Shown piece after piece: positions 1 to 11,843 of a stretch of DNA of 40,326 bases; position 1 is the first letter of the stretch; every line of letters starts with the position of its first letter. The DNA comes from Gnetum montanum (lineage: Eukaryota > Streptophyta > Gnetopsida > Gnetales > Gnetaceae). The notes under the pieces were generated by a model, which worked only from the letters and a program-made list of their open reading frames with translations, ran no database searches and was not told the origin of the DNA. The position numbers and the translations under genes are program-made. The stretch spans positions 445,669-485,994 of the forward strand of contig MNCI01017497.1 of assembly GCA_015680685.1 (NCBI GenBank), in the 5' to 3' direction.

Positions 1-2690
1 GAACTTAACATCAAGCTTAGGTTAATCAAATAGTGGAAGGGTATTTATACTAAAGAAGATTATAATCCCAATAACTAAGTTGGGTTTACATTTGTGATTA
101 TATGGTACCCAAGCAAGGACCACAAGTAGAAGGGTCATCACAGCCTAGGGAAAATTAATATTATGAAGGAAGGAGACACCAATAGTAACCACAACAATAA
201 TAATAACATCAAGAATAAGTGATCGAGGCAACCCATACTACCAAGCTCTTACATGAAGAGCTTGAGGTGGAATTTGTTCGTCAAATTTCCATAGCTAAAA
301 TGGGACAATCTAGGCAAGATGAGGTTCCAAAACCATAATCAAATCTAGAGGTCATGGTTATGGAGGGCTGCCTAGAGAAGGTTCAAAGAAAATAAGTTCA
401 GAGCTCCATCCTTCAAGAACTGAACTTTATACCTTTCCTAGAGTTAGCATTGGAAGAGGTTAGGACATAGCTACAAGGATCTACACTATGACTAATTCTC
501 TACACCAGTGGAGAATTGTACATGGGTGAGAATTACCTCTCCTAGAATAACTAACAAGGACATGCAATTGTGAAAATCAAAAACATTACCAACTCCTATT
601 CAGTTGAGGCAATAGGAGATGTCCTCAAATTTCCAAACAATATGGCAAAGCTAGCAGAATTCTTAATGTAAGTAGACCTTGAGGCAAAGAGAGAATGGAT
701 TCAATGGTATTATAGAGTGGACCATAAGGAGTACAAGGCCCTAATTAAGGCTTAGCATGCTTATTTCAAGATTACAACCTATCACCTCGATTCCATAGTA
801 AGTCTAATTAGGATGACTATTTTCTCCACCAACGCATGCACAACACTAACTAGAAAATTCTAAGTCAACCTTCCCTAGATAAGAAGGATAGAAAAATCCT
901 TCTCTTTCCCTACCTCGTTAGAAAACTCTACAAGATGGGAGGCATATCCTACTATGTTAATACTGTGGTCAATAAGGTTCTTGCTACATCACGGTAGGAG
1001 ATGATAAAGAATAAAGCACTTGTTAAGCTCTAGGAAGAGGAATTTCCACTTTCATCACCACCTATAACACGAAAGAAAACTTTGAAAATGATGGTAGTTG
1101 CTAAATGCTTAATGTAACTTAGAGAACAACAGTTGCAACAATAGGCCTCTAGAGGTAATGGTGAGTCCTCTTTGTATCACCCAACCATGAGCCATCTCAA
1201 TGAGATCACAAGGATCATCAGCTGGTCAGTAGATGAAATGGCACCACTATTCACCTCACAATGAAACCAAGCTTCTGTTCATTCCAATCCTAATATCAAA
1301 GAATTCACTATGTTCATTCCAAGATAAGAATTTTCCAAAATTTTTGGGAACATACTAGCTTTCTTTGTTATCCTAAAAGAAGCAAAAAGAGTAACATCCT
1401 TGGTCATGCTGCAAAAGGGATAAGATACTATAATAGAAGTGATAGCTGATAGAGTTGGAGAGTCTATAATTTTTTTTGTAGCATCTATCCCTAATGTACC
1501 TACCATGATGAATGTCCAAGTATCAGCAAGTTCATGAAGTAGGAGAATAAGTGTAGTGTAGCATGAAAAGGTGCTTCAATGACTAGTCAAAGCTAGGCAG
1601 TTGATTCCAAAGATCTTTGAACTCATGAAAGATATATCAAGCATCCCATCACAGTTGCTAGAGAAAAGGGGTAAGTCAATCATTACCCATGCATAACTTA
1701 AAGATGCCACCATTAGTAATCGACAATTAGTGGCTGATGTTGTAGAACTTAGAGTCCACTTGTCAAATCCATTTATTCTCAAGCCCAAGCTCATAAGAGA
1801 TGAAGCCTTTCAATAGGTTTAAAAAAAATTTAGGAGGCTGAGAATGCTAAGGAGATGACAATATTTGATATATTACTATTGAAAGCAATGATTAATTCTT
1901 CCAACCATGATCTAAGAGAATCACCACATGCGCAATGCTAAATAATAAAAGGACCAAATGGTCAGATATATTCAACAATAGTAAGAATATGAGAGAGTAA
2001 AGAATCACTACAAGGACCAAGTCAAATTGCTCAATGAGGTAAATAAGAAAGAAATTAGATTGGAAAAGGCAAAGATAAATGAAGCCCTCTAACAACCCTA
2101 ACAAAGAGGTCATGTATGATAGCCTATCTTCAATGGCCTTAATGCCTATAATCAAGCTAATACTTGAAGGAGGTCCAGATTGAAGAGATGACATGGTACA
2201 TAGAGTTAGCTAACCTTTGTTATGTAAACTTGGAAATCCTAATAGTGGAAAGATCAAGATCAAAGTTGAAAAAGTAGGTGGCCAACTCCTAAATCCTTTA
2301 TAAGGTAGAATTCAAGCTCCATAATGAAACAAAATGAAAGCTAGAAATAGCCAATGTTGAGCTTGAAGTTCTCAAGAGCAATTTCATAAATCAAAGATCA
2401 ATTACTGAGAACCTAAACAAGAGAATGAATGATTACCAAGAGCTACAAAATATTATTCGTACATTCGACATTGAATGTAAACAGTTTATAGCCTAGTTTA
2501 TTCACATGAAGGAGATGTTTCCAACATTTTACTCATGGGATATACTAGCACAAGCCCATCCAGGTGAAGCATCCTAAACTGTCCATGACCCACGAGGCAA
2601 GGAGGAAAAAACAAAGGCACTTCTAGATACCTTCTAATTTTCAATAGCAATATGAAGACAACCTAGACCTCTAGTAGAACATAGACATGA
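1..2690 (+). pseudogene. Athila-type downstream ORF (ORF3), copy A, decayed
   Basis: Degenerate coding sequence read in shifting plus-strand frames with many TAA/TAG/TGA stops and at least one frameshift at an A-run near 1825. The N-terminal half (about 415-1000) aligns with element D at 18230-19000 through shared blocks such as LEAKR, KEY-AL, YFKI, CTTL and a segment like 'fP-LIRK-C-AG'. From memory this resembles the Pfam 'putative plant transposon protein' domain found in Athila ORFs. The C-terminal half (about 1700-2690) is charged and coiled-coil-like, with blocks NHYKDQV, ITENL, YQEL, FDIE and HDPR-KEEK-KALLD that recur in D. The protein's function is unknown; 'env-like' has been used for ORFs in this position. 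No intact frame remains. Confidence 0.75.
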
Positions 2691-2981
2691 TGAAGGATCC
2701 TTTGCATAATATGAGCCTCCACCTCCATGCATGGTATGAAGATCTCATCCCTTTCCACTCTATCCAATCATTGCCTAAAAATTTTGTTAAATTATCCAAA
2801 TTTCTTAAATCTTACATATTTTTTTTTATAATCCCACAAGTAATATGTAAACATTGCACTCAGAGATTTGTTTGTTTGTTGTAGTTAGTCTATCAATTCC
2901 ATACTCCAAAAGTCTTGTAAACAATTTGGTTTCATTTTTGTTATTCACTCGAGGATATGTTTTCAGTTATTTGTGAGGGTA

Positions 2982-3863
2982 TGATGAAGTCTAAATAAGT
3001 TAGTTGTATTAATGCATGCTCATTACTATAGTCCCATGAATGCAGCCTTGGATGTGTTCATGCATATGTGTTGATACTGATCCTCCCTAAGTCTATATAA
3101 ATGCACACACGAGATACATTTATGACATGTTTAATCATTCCTCTAGTGAAGCTCTTGTAGTTTTCTTAGTAGGACCTAGCAAAATTTCTCTCTAAGTGCC
3201 ACATGGATTGAATTGATTGTATAGAGTTTTATGCGAGTGTAATATATACCTAGATACTTTTGCATCAAGAAAATAAAATTAAGATTTTTTTTCTTCATTG
3301 AAACACTTGAATTAGCATTCAATTTACTTAGAAGCACTTTACTTTACATGAACTTTACTATTCTACACATAAGAATTTAATATTTTATTCGATAGTAACA
3401 TGAGTATGACCACTTCAAGCATAATATGCTAACACTTGATAATCCAAGTAGTGAATACTTGGTACACCCAGTAATGAACACTTGGTAATCCAAAAACATT
3501 AGTATAAGTTCAGGATTTTTACGAAAAGTGGAAATAGATACTCTATGTTTATAATAGTTTAGCTTAGCTTTATTTTTGCTAATTAGTTAAAAGTTTAATA
3601 CTTCAATTACTTCATCTTTTAATACTTTTAAAGATAAAAATTATAGAATTATAAATACAAATTTCTTATACCTTAATCAAACTTAGCCATACACAAGAAG
3701 TTAATACAAGTGATGATTGGGAAGACAATGACCAATCATCTCATGTTTGAATATCTAGGATAAAGTCCACTTGGGTAGAAGAGGTTCATGGATTTTGACC
3801 AGATTACACAAACATGCTTATGATTCGTATGGTTGGATGTACTGGATTACTCACTACTCATCA
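2982..3863 (+). repeat. 3' LTR of element A
   Basis: 882-bp LTR with TGATGA...TCATCA ends. A G-rich polypurine tract abuts its left end, which marks it as the 3' LTR on the plus strand. A TATA box (CTATATAAATG, about 3093-3103) and an AATAAA signal (about 3272) sit in the expected U3/R order. The last 160 bp match the reverse complement of the D LTR start (10678 onward): both carry a block like CATGGA-TTTGACCAGAT followed by GTATGGTTGG and a TCATCA end. Confidence 0.85.
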
Positions 3864-3899
3864 TAGGGCAATGAATAAAATTGGTGTGTTGATATAATT

Positions 3900-4860
3900 C
3901 TGAGAAATTCTCTATATGTTAGAAGGACAACACAAATGAGATCACTAAGGAAAAAGAAAGAGAAATTAGAAGAGTTAATTTCCTATCAAGGGAACAATTA
4001 TTCCATAAAGAGATAGAATTCTTAGAAAGGTTTTGAAATTGCCATAATTTTAGAAAGAGAGAAATATTATTCTTAGTAGTAGCGATAGCTAAGAAGAAGT
4101 TGAGCAAGATGCTAATTTAAGATGCAAACAACCAATCCCTTTTTATTTAGGAGTATCCTCCTGTTTATAGGCTAAAAATGACTCATAGGTTGTAGGGGAA
4201 CAACGCATGGGGGTGCACAAAATCTTCCAAAAGGTTTTAGAAATTCTGGATAGGAGAATTGATGTGCAGATAGTTGAGATGAGAATTGACATAAAGTGTT
4301 ATATAAGATTGAAGCTAGAAATTAAATAGTTAGCTAATTCGCTACAAAAGCAATACTTGACACCGAATGTCAAAAGTGAGATTGATGATGGACATCAAAG
4401 AACTAAAGGTAGATTTGATGCTAAAGGCAATGTGGGACATCGATACTAGAAGCTGCAAATGAAAAACTAAAAGAATGACATTATAGATGACATGAGAGAT
4501 TTCTTCTAGTAAGCTAAGGATAGAAATCCAGAGATTACGTTGCAAATAATGAAAAATGTCAAATATGGACTATCGAAGATAGCTTGAGGCTGAAAAGCCA
4601 TAGGATGTACCCATAACTCTAACTTATGTAGAAAGAGCCAAAGTGGATATGACATTGGCCTCTCTTGATGGATATTTCTAAAAAGATAAAGTAGAATCCT
4701 TCAAGAAAAGACACCAACTAGAAGAGACCTAGAAGAGGGTTAAAAGAAGCAAGATGATAGAGAAAAAAGTCTAGGACATCATTGATGCATCTATAGTGGA
4801 ATGCTACACCACAAAAGTGAGGAATGGCTAGATATGAGAAAGAATATGTATAAAATGAAA
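3900..4860 (+). pseudogene. Decayed coiled-coil reading frame, family unknown
   Basis: Between the end of LTR A and the tandem repeats there is coding-like sequence on the plus strand. The clearest frame, about 4375-4850, reads as a Lys/Glu/Arg-rich helix-forming protein interrupted mostly by single stop codons, with a run such as LEAEKP followed by a block like AKVDMTLASLDGYF. Another frame is open around 4200-4330. The character resembles the coiled-coil C-termini of the retroelement ORFs elsewhere in the window, but I could not align it to them. It may be the 3' part of another retrotransposon ORF. No domain recognised. Confidence 0.35.
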
Positions 4861-5720
4861 ATGTAGCACTCCCTAATCCACTCAATTCTCTCACTCACAT
4901 CCTCACTAAAGTAAAGTAGAGATACTCATTTGGCGTTACCAATGTAGAGCATGAAAAAAAAGGGATAGAAAAAGAAAGGGAGATAGTTGAAAGCCAAAAG
5001 AGAAAGTAATAAAATAAGGAGAAAGCATACTAGGAACATTGCTAATACACCCATGATGGGATGTTATGTCATAGAAGTCGAATGTGGCTAAATCCTTAAA
5101 GCTAACCTCTTCCTTACCTTAGTCATAAGAAAATTTCACACTACTTAGATCATTCTACACTTAACATTCCCACCCTACATCAAGGTAAAGACACTTATTT
5201 GGCCACTATAATGTTGAATATAGAGATGAATGGAAATAGATGAGGAGAGGAGATGAAAGGAAGAAGAGAGAAATATAGTATGGCTAAGTAGAGTTTATAA
5301 TATGTGAAAACAAAGAGAAAAAAAGCATGAGAGAAAAGCAAATAATTCCCATACACCTATCATGAGGACAATGCTATGCTATAGAAGTGGGGCATGGCTA
5401 AATCCTACCCACTATATTGCCAAAAATAATTTCATATATACTATCAAAGTAATCCCTCCCTATCCAACTTAATAATATGCTTAGCTGTACCCTCACATGA
5501 AGCAATGAGATATTTAGCCATTTAAAACCCTCACTTGTTATGTTGAGCACATAGAGTAGAACAGGATAAATAACATAGGAGAACATGAAGAAAATAGCTA
5601 TAAAAATAGCAAAATATGAGATAGAGAAGGGGATATAATAATCAAAATAAAAAGGAAAAATAGGGTTTAGAGCAAACCTATTATCCCAACATAGTACATA
5701 TTTTTTTGTAGTCAAGAAAA
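4860..5720. repeat. Degenerate tandem repeat, about 310-bp period, about 3 units
   Basis: Matching blocks recur at a spacing of about 310 bp. 'ATAGAAGT' plus 'TGGCTAAATCC' occurs at 5071-5095 and 5381-5405. A block like 'GAGATACTCATTTGGC' / 'AGACACTTATTTGGCC' / 'GAGATATTTAGCCATT' occurs near 4920, 5190 and 5507, each followed by GTTGA- or GTAGAGC-like sequence and a purine-rich run. The array lies just past the stop codon of the Tat-like pol remnant (pol ends about 5799 on the minus strand), i.e. in its 3' untranslated region. Confidence 0.6.
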
Positions 5721-7022
5721 GCTAATAAAAAGAAAAATACCACTGGAGAAACACTTATTCAACCTCAAATATTTAGCAAGTTTAATTTTATATGTTGGCT
5801 ACATGTAATAGTGCTTTAGGAAGCTTCTATTGATAGGATCTAGAAACTAATGTCCTTCTAGATCAAACAGAAAGTAAGTGTCATTTTGTAAAAAATAAAT
5901 CACCAAGAAATGACACTACTAATTGGGGGAGAATTTTGTATCTCTAGAGCTCAAAAAATGGCAAAGAACTAGATCACCCTCATGAATCTTTTTGATTTTG
6001 ACATGTGTAAAGTAATGACATTGTATATTTTCTTGATATTTATGTAGATGTTAAAGAGTATCTTGTCATTTTTTTTCAAGAAGATTCAACTCAATACATC
6101 ACATATTGTTGATGTCTTATTCTAAACACCAATCGTGAAGAGCAACACAAAGAGATGGGATCTAGAGCTCAACTAGTAAGATTGCCTAGGAATCATAGGT
6201 TAGAACATATAAGATACAACCAATAGCTATATAGAAAATACTACGATAGATCCATAGGGTATGAGATAGTTGTATGTGCTAACTAAAATAGGTTTTATTG
6301 ACCATGATTTGAAGAAAGCAAATGAGAGTTTTAGTAGTGGACCTAGCTTGACCGTTAGACTAAGGATAATAAGGTGATGAAAAGAATTGAGTGATGTGAT
6401 ATATGGAGCTAAAATTAGCAACCTCCTTTCTTTTGAACTAAGATTCATTATTAGTTATAATTTAGAGAGGTAAGCCAAAGCAAGTTATTATGTGATTAAG
6501 GATGAAACAATAGATGAAATGGTATTTGGTGGAATGCAAAGAAATAGCTTCTACACACTTAGTAAAGTATTCCATAGCAATTAGAATAAATCAGTGCCCA
6601 ATAGATGAAAGAAGGGTAATGGTACCAATATGGTCCAGACCATACTTTTGAAAGGAATATGTGACCTAAGACATGTTAAGTTCCTATGAAAGAATATAGT
6701 TAAGAGAAGCATGCCTTTGGAGAGCATCACGTGTCTTGACCAAGTCAAATGCATCTTTAAAAAAGGTTGGTTGTCAATAGTCTAAAGAAATGTTATAAGT
6801 AGCTAAGGAGCATGACTCTAATTATCCTTCATAAACTCCTAAGTGAACTTGATCAAGGACTACCTTAGACTCTAGAGGACTATCTTAGACTCTACAGGAC
6901 TAAGATAATGTAGAAGAACACCTATAGAAGAAACATGACATAAAATATTAGGATTCACCAACTAAAATTATTGGCTACATTTATGCAAAGCATCCTTTTG
7001 AGTAGGCATGAGATGTCTAGGT

Positions 7023-8275
7023 TGTTGACCTTTTGGTATGTCAAAACCTTAAGGAAAATGGAGAACATAGGATGTTTATGTGGTGTTGTGTTTATAGGGC
7101 AGAATTCTGTGTGGATAAAAACTTCACAAAGACATCATTAAGAACCTGGATTGAGACAAGAAGGCATGCAAAAGCTCAAGCACATGAACAAGGAATGAAG
7201 AATTCAAGTGCAAAGAAAGATTGAAGAAAGATGTCTCCAAAGAATAGTAGACATCTTGAAAAATTGAAAGTAGCATAAGCTAAGATGTCTCTACAAAATA
7301 ACAAATGTCTTTCATCAAACAAAGACATTTTCACTAGACAAAGACATCTTCTTAGAATGAAGGCTAGTTATAGAAATATGTCTTTCACCATATGACGACA
7401 TCTTCCCATAATGGAGGCTAGATGCAAAAATACATCTCAACCATGAAGAAGACATCTTTCATGATCGTTAGCTAGCCATTGCACAAGTTCCAAGATCAAT
7501 TTGGAAACATAGTGACTATAAGAAGACATTATTCTCATTGGGAAAATAGCAAGCTTTAGTACTATCAATTGTAAATCATTTAGCAATCATAGTAATCATT
7601 GTTATTTCTCATTGTACTATCTTTTTTCTATTGTAATTGGTTAAAGTGTGTTGTACCTTAAAGTAAAATGATCAGCAAACTTAGTTACATTCATTCCTTG
7701 TTATTGTTGTTCTCTTTTGTCACCCTGTAGGATTGATGTGCTTCTTGAGAGAAGGCATCTTGCTTGAGTTGGTCAAGATCCTATGAGATTGAGTGTTGCT
7801 ATAGTGCCACAATACTCCAAAGTTGAGCTCAAGTTGTAATGGTTGTGGGATCCTAGAAATCACATTCTAAGCTTTTTGGCACCTTGCAAGGTTGAGTGGT
7901 TGGTGCAGAGTCACAACCCTCCAAAGTGGAGCTTAGATTTTGTATAGGATATGGTGCCATTCAAACCATCTTTGATCTTGTTGGAACCTTGTGGGGTTCA
8001 GAGTTGTTGCAAAGACAAAACTCTCCTTAGTAGAGCTCAAACTTTGTAAAGGTTATGATTTCCTCTAAACCACATTTTTGAAGGAACAAAGTTTGAAAGT
8101 GTGCAAGTGATCTACCCTCCAAGTGCAGACTACCCAAGTTGGAGAACCACATTAAAATTGGTTGTGTTCATTGTATTGGGGAATTTTTGTGTTCATTGTA
8201 TTGGGGAATTTTTTATTTGGAGAACTTATTCATTCCCTCCCCCCCCCCCAAAGACTCTAAGTTCAACGATCCTCA
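7023..8275 (+). mobile_element. Solo LTR with TAGGT target-site duplication
   Basis: 1253-bp insertion starting TGTTGACC and ending GATCCTCA, flanked on both sides by TAGGT (7018-7022 and 8276-8280). It interrupts the Tat-like pol between RNase H and integrase, and the minus-strand frame continues on both sides. No primer site, polypurine tract or ORF is inside, so it is an LTR left after recombination. It contains short repeats of an AAAGACATCTT-like motif (about 7130-7460), three degenerate 110-115 bp units with a 'CTCCAAAGT-GAGCT' core (about 7805-8060), and a C-rich run near its end (8236-8249). The C-rich U5 end is typical of Ty1/copia elements; strand is inferred from that. Confidence 0.85.
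8163..8212 (+). repeat. Perfect 25-bp tandem duplication inside the solo LTR
   Basis: Two adjacent identical 25-bp units, each beginning TGTGTTCATTG and ending GGGGAATTTT, at 8163-8187 and 8188-8212. Their identity contrasts with the decay around them, so this duplication is recent relative to the insertion or was maintained by slippage. Confidence 0.9.
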
Positions 8276-9009
8276 TAGGTATTTCCCCAATTGTGAGGTA
8301 ATGAAAAATATCAACATATTGCTTATTATCATCATTTGTGTTAATAGCTCTTCTCAAGATGTTAGGAGATAGCCTAATAAGTGTCAAGAAAACTCACTAC
8401 ATGAGTTAATCTCCAATAGAGAAAGGAACACCATGGATGGTAAAGGTTACCAACGCATCAACTAGTATGTTTTCAAAGTGTGGGGTGTGGCTCAAAGTAT
8501 AAGCAGAGAATTAATAGATACGTTTCTTAGAGATTTTGAGATAAGAAACTAAGTAAGAAGTCTTGCAATTGTAATCACCATCAACTTGATTAATAATGAG
8601 CTAAGTGTCATCAGAAATAGTAGTAGTCTTGACATAAATTTATAAGGCTAGTAATAGATCTTGTATTAGAGCCTCATATTTAGCTACATTATTGGTGCAA
8701 GGAAAATCAAGCTTGCAAACTTGATAGAGAATTTGTTTAGTAGAAATAATAAGAACACATAAATTGTAATTCAGAAGTAATTGTTATGACCAAAAGGTTC
8801 AATAATATAGAAGTGTAGAAGGAATTTATTTGAAGAAAAGAACAAATATCAACTACAAAATAATTTTATTAAGGTTAATACTTATTACAAAATCCTATAA
8901 AACACATCCAAATGATACTGCATTAATTTTGACAAGATATCAAAGTGAGGAGAAGGCATAACATTAAGTAATTAACAATAATGTACAAAAAATAAAAATA
9001 AAAATCTTG

Positions 9010-10677
9010 AAGATGTGACCAATTCCATATATAATATGACACTAAATGAAGAGGATAACAAGCATATCCTAAAATCACTAGTGAATAAGATTACAATTAT
9101 TGACTCTCAAAAGCTTATGATGAAGTACTACAAGACTTGGACAGGAAGAATGAGGATCATTCTACAAGATAGCAGACTCTGGCATGTTATTTCAAGTACT
9201 AACTTTCAACTTGATGATGTTTGGAAGAGAGAACAAAGTGATATGACCTTAAGCAGTTTATATACTAATATATCTAATGAATTATCTCATCTAGTATATG
9301 GTATAAACATAGCTATAAAAATTTGAGGATATCTCTAAAAGATTTTTGGATTATTAGATTAAGAAAGAAAAGATTACCTCTTCTTAAAACTATAAATAAT
9401 GAAGATGAATGTAGAACAAAAATTAACTTTATTAAAGATATAAGATGGTTATATTAGAACTTAGATATAAAAATGAAGAAGTAACTAATGAAAAAAAATA
9501 GTTATTTGACTCTTATGAACACTTCTAGCTAAGTATAAAGGTTTTACTTAAGCACTTGATACCTTAGGAAAGAGACCAAACTTTCCAATATTAATAGCTC
9601 AATTGTAACTACAAGAAATAAAGATGGAATTTAAACAAAAATCAAAAAATTCAAAACAAGTTATGTATACCTCAAAAATAAGAAAGGAAGATAATGGACA
9701 TAATATTATTATTATGATAGTAAGCAAAGTTTAAGATTTAATAATCAAAGAAATCAAAAATAGACTTCTCATATATGTGGAAAAAGAAAACATATACTCA
9801 AAGATTACTAGTTTAATCTTAAGAATTCAAAATTCTCCATCATTGAATAAAGAATTATCAAAGAAAACATCTGTCAATAAAAGTGGAATAGAAACAATAA
9901 TAATAATTTGAACAATTATCATAATAATGAAGCAAATTTGCTAGAATATGAAGTAGTCTCAATTATTAAGGGTATTACGAGTTAGAATAAAGTGGCCAAA
10001 GGAGAATATAGTACCTATTATATTGGTTCTAGATGTTATTAACATGTATCAAGAAATCATAACATTTTTCAAAACCTATGTGCTAAAAATGCTACTGAAG
10101 CTACAACATCTACTAGAGCCATTTGTAAGTATAAAGACATTGGCAACATCAATATGAAAATTGTAGATCAACTGGTACAAATTAAGAATGCGTACTACAC
10201 CCTAGCATTTAAACAACACAATTTACTATCTATATTTCAATTGGTCAAAGCTAAATACAAACTAGTCTTTAAATAAGATTTGAGCAGGAACCTAATATGT
10301 ATAATAGTGGAAAGAAAATCATAAAAGAAGATAGTAGAGACAAGAATGAAATGAAGTTTTTAAGTTACATCCAGTAAGAGAGGTTATCTGCTTAGAAACT
10401 CATAAAACTTAGGATGAAAAGTTATGACATATAAGACTTTTTCATATGAACAAAAATTAATGTACAAGTTATTTTCTCATGGTATATCATAGCTTAATAT
10501 AAAGTATAATATATTTTGAAAATCATGTGCTATTAGTAAGCAAAAAAGAATAACTTTTTCATGTACAAGAAATGCAATTACAACAACCAAGTTAGAGATT
10601 ATACATTCAGATGTTGGTTCATACAAAATGTAACTTCATTAGGAGAAGTAAGATACATTATAAACTACATTGATGAC
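9010..10677 (+). pseudogene. Ty1/copia element remnant (gag to integrase)
   Basis: Plus-strand decayed gag-pol. About 9015-9450 resembles copia gag (block like YKTWTGRMR). About 9760-9810 is a gag zinc knuckle with cysteines lost (HICGKRKHILKDY). About 10010-10050 is the protease active site, with IGSRCY where DSG is expected. About 10200-10280 gives the downstream HNLLSIFQL block. About 10427-10580 is the pre-integrase domain (HIRLFHMN). About 10590-10677 starts the integrase core (LEIIHSDVG, then YIINYIDD). The frame stops at 10677, exactly where the LTR of element D begins, so D inserted here. Many stops and frameshifts. The rest of pol was not found on the far side of D. About 220 bp of AT-rich sequence to the left (8790-9010) show no LTR or primer site I can recognise. 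Confidence 0.8.
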
Positions 10678-11615
10678 TAATGAGCGGCTAGGTACCCCTA
10701 TGCCCAACCATACAAATCACAAAGAGTTTATGCACGATCTGGTCAAATTCCATGGACTTTGTCGTTTCCAATACACTAGTCCTTTAGGAAGTGAATCTAG
10801 CCTTAAGGTCAATCATTGTCTTCCCAATTACACTTGTTAAGTTCATTGGTATGGTTAAGTGTAACTAAGGCATCCGATTTTTATCATTTTATGTTTTATA
10901 GTTTGGTGCTTGAAATGTAGATAAAAGGAATTTGATTAACTAATCTAAATTAATCAATTAAGTAGCATTTAACTAATCTTAACATAAGCATTTGATCCTA
11001 CTTTTCGTACATGTCCTAAACCGACATATCCACTATTGGACGACTAAGCACTATGCTACTGGGCATACCAAGCAATAATGCTACTGAGATTACCAAGCGA
11101 ATACATGTTACACTCGAAGCAGTTGTACTTATGTGTGTAATCTATCTCATTTAATTGCCTCATTAATGTAATAACTAGGAAATATTTAATGACTTAATTG
11201 AAAGCATTTAATAAATAGTTGGAAATAGTAAATGCATAAATAAAATAGCTAATCTATTTAAAGTGTTGCAAGGTTTATCAGAAATCTTGTCTTTATTACC
11301 ACATACACTGTCATGCTCAAGTACAACAATGCTCAAATAAAGATCTGTACACTCAATGACTCCTGCTATGGGCACTCAAGGAAAAAATTCTAACTTTCAA
11401 ATGGAAAAAATGCAAGAGCTCTACTACAACTACAATCCACTTATGCCATAAATTTGGTTGTAAGTGCATATTTATAGCCAAAAATCAAGAAAATCGACAC
11501 TACATCTTTGGGGCCTTGTCAAGGCAGCATCAACTAGGCCTCAACAATGAGGCCTAGTCGATGAGGTCACGTCAACGAGGCCTCGTTGATGCAACCAACT
11601 TAACATGACTCATCA
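10678..11615 (-). repeat. 3' LTR of element D
   Basis: 938-bp LTR on the minus strand. Its right end is TCATCA on plus (TGATGAG on minus) preceded by the polypurine tract; its left end aligns with the TGATGAG start of the B LTR but reads TAATGAG, one transition. On the minus strand it carries palindromic GAGGCCTC modules (11525-11600) and a TATA box GGCTATAAATATGC (11466-11479). The conserved block GGTACCCCTA-GCCCAACCATA at 10692 onward is shared with the LTRs at 17251, 39797 and 40228. Confidence 0.85.
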
Positions 11616-11843
11616 TACCCCCACGAGTGAATGAAAACTTGTCCTTGAGTTTTATTACAAAATTGGGAAGGTATAAGATTATTGATTAACTTTTCTTTAT
11701 ACAAAAAAAGTTGACTGACTTAACAAAAAATGGAGTGTACAAATCAACACATTATAATAAATAAAGGTGTTTAGGACACAAAATTGAATACAATGATTCA
11801 AATTCTTTAAAATAGGACAACATGTTCCTTGATGGTGTGAAGC

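Larger units (their letters stand above)
1..3863 (+). mobile_element. Athila-like Ty3/gypsy element A, 3' part
   Basis: Plus-strand 3' portion of an LTR retrotransposon that runs off the left edge. Seen: a decayed long ORF (to about 2690), a G-rich polypurine tract ending GAGGGTA at 2981, and an LTR from 2982 to 3863 starting TGATGA and ending CTCATCA. The ORF is homologous, segment by segment, to the third ORF of element D on the minus strand (18141-19110 and 11844-13090). The assignment to the Athila group rests on that third ORF downstream of pol and on the tRNA-Asp-type primer site of the related element B. No gag or pol of A lies in the window. Confidence 0.8.
5799..8790 (-). pseudogene. 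Ty3/gypsy Tat-like pol remnant F (RNase H and integrase)
   Basis: Minus-strand pol fragment, split by the solo LTR at 7023-8275. About 8770-8390 reads as an RNase H of the second (RVT_3-like) type, with blocks like FPCTNNVAKYEAL, IINQVDGDY and a C-terminal HTPHFEN-LVDAL. About 6930-6690 is the integrase zinc-binding region in poor repair. About 6680-6230 is the integrase core: GLDHIG (first Asp), EYFTKCVEAI, a TNN replacing the usual DN of the second Asp, and NGQAR where a catalytic Glu is expected. About 6100-5799 is the C-terminal domain (HEGDLVL, then L-DPINRSFLKHYY and a stop). The extra RNase H between RT and integrase is typical of the Tat/Ogre lineage. The reverse transcriptase is missing. 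Multiple stops; dead. Confidence 0.8.

Noticed and set aside
5398-5715. 105-codon hydrophobic minus-strand frame, membrane-protein-like
   Set aside because: Lies within the degenerate tandem repeat; hydrophobicity comes from reading A-rich repeat units in reverse.
10666-10682. GATGAC as target-site duplication of element D
   Set aside because: The 5' end of D is missing, so there is no second copy of the duplication to compare.
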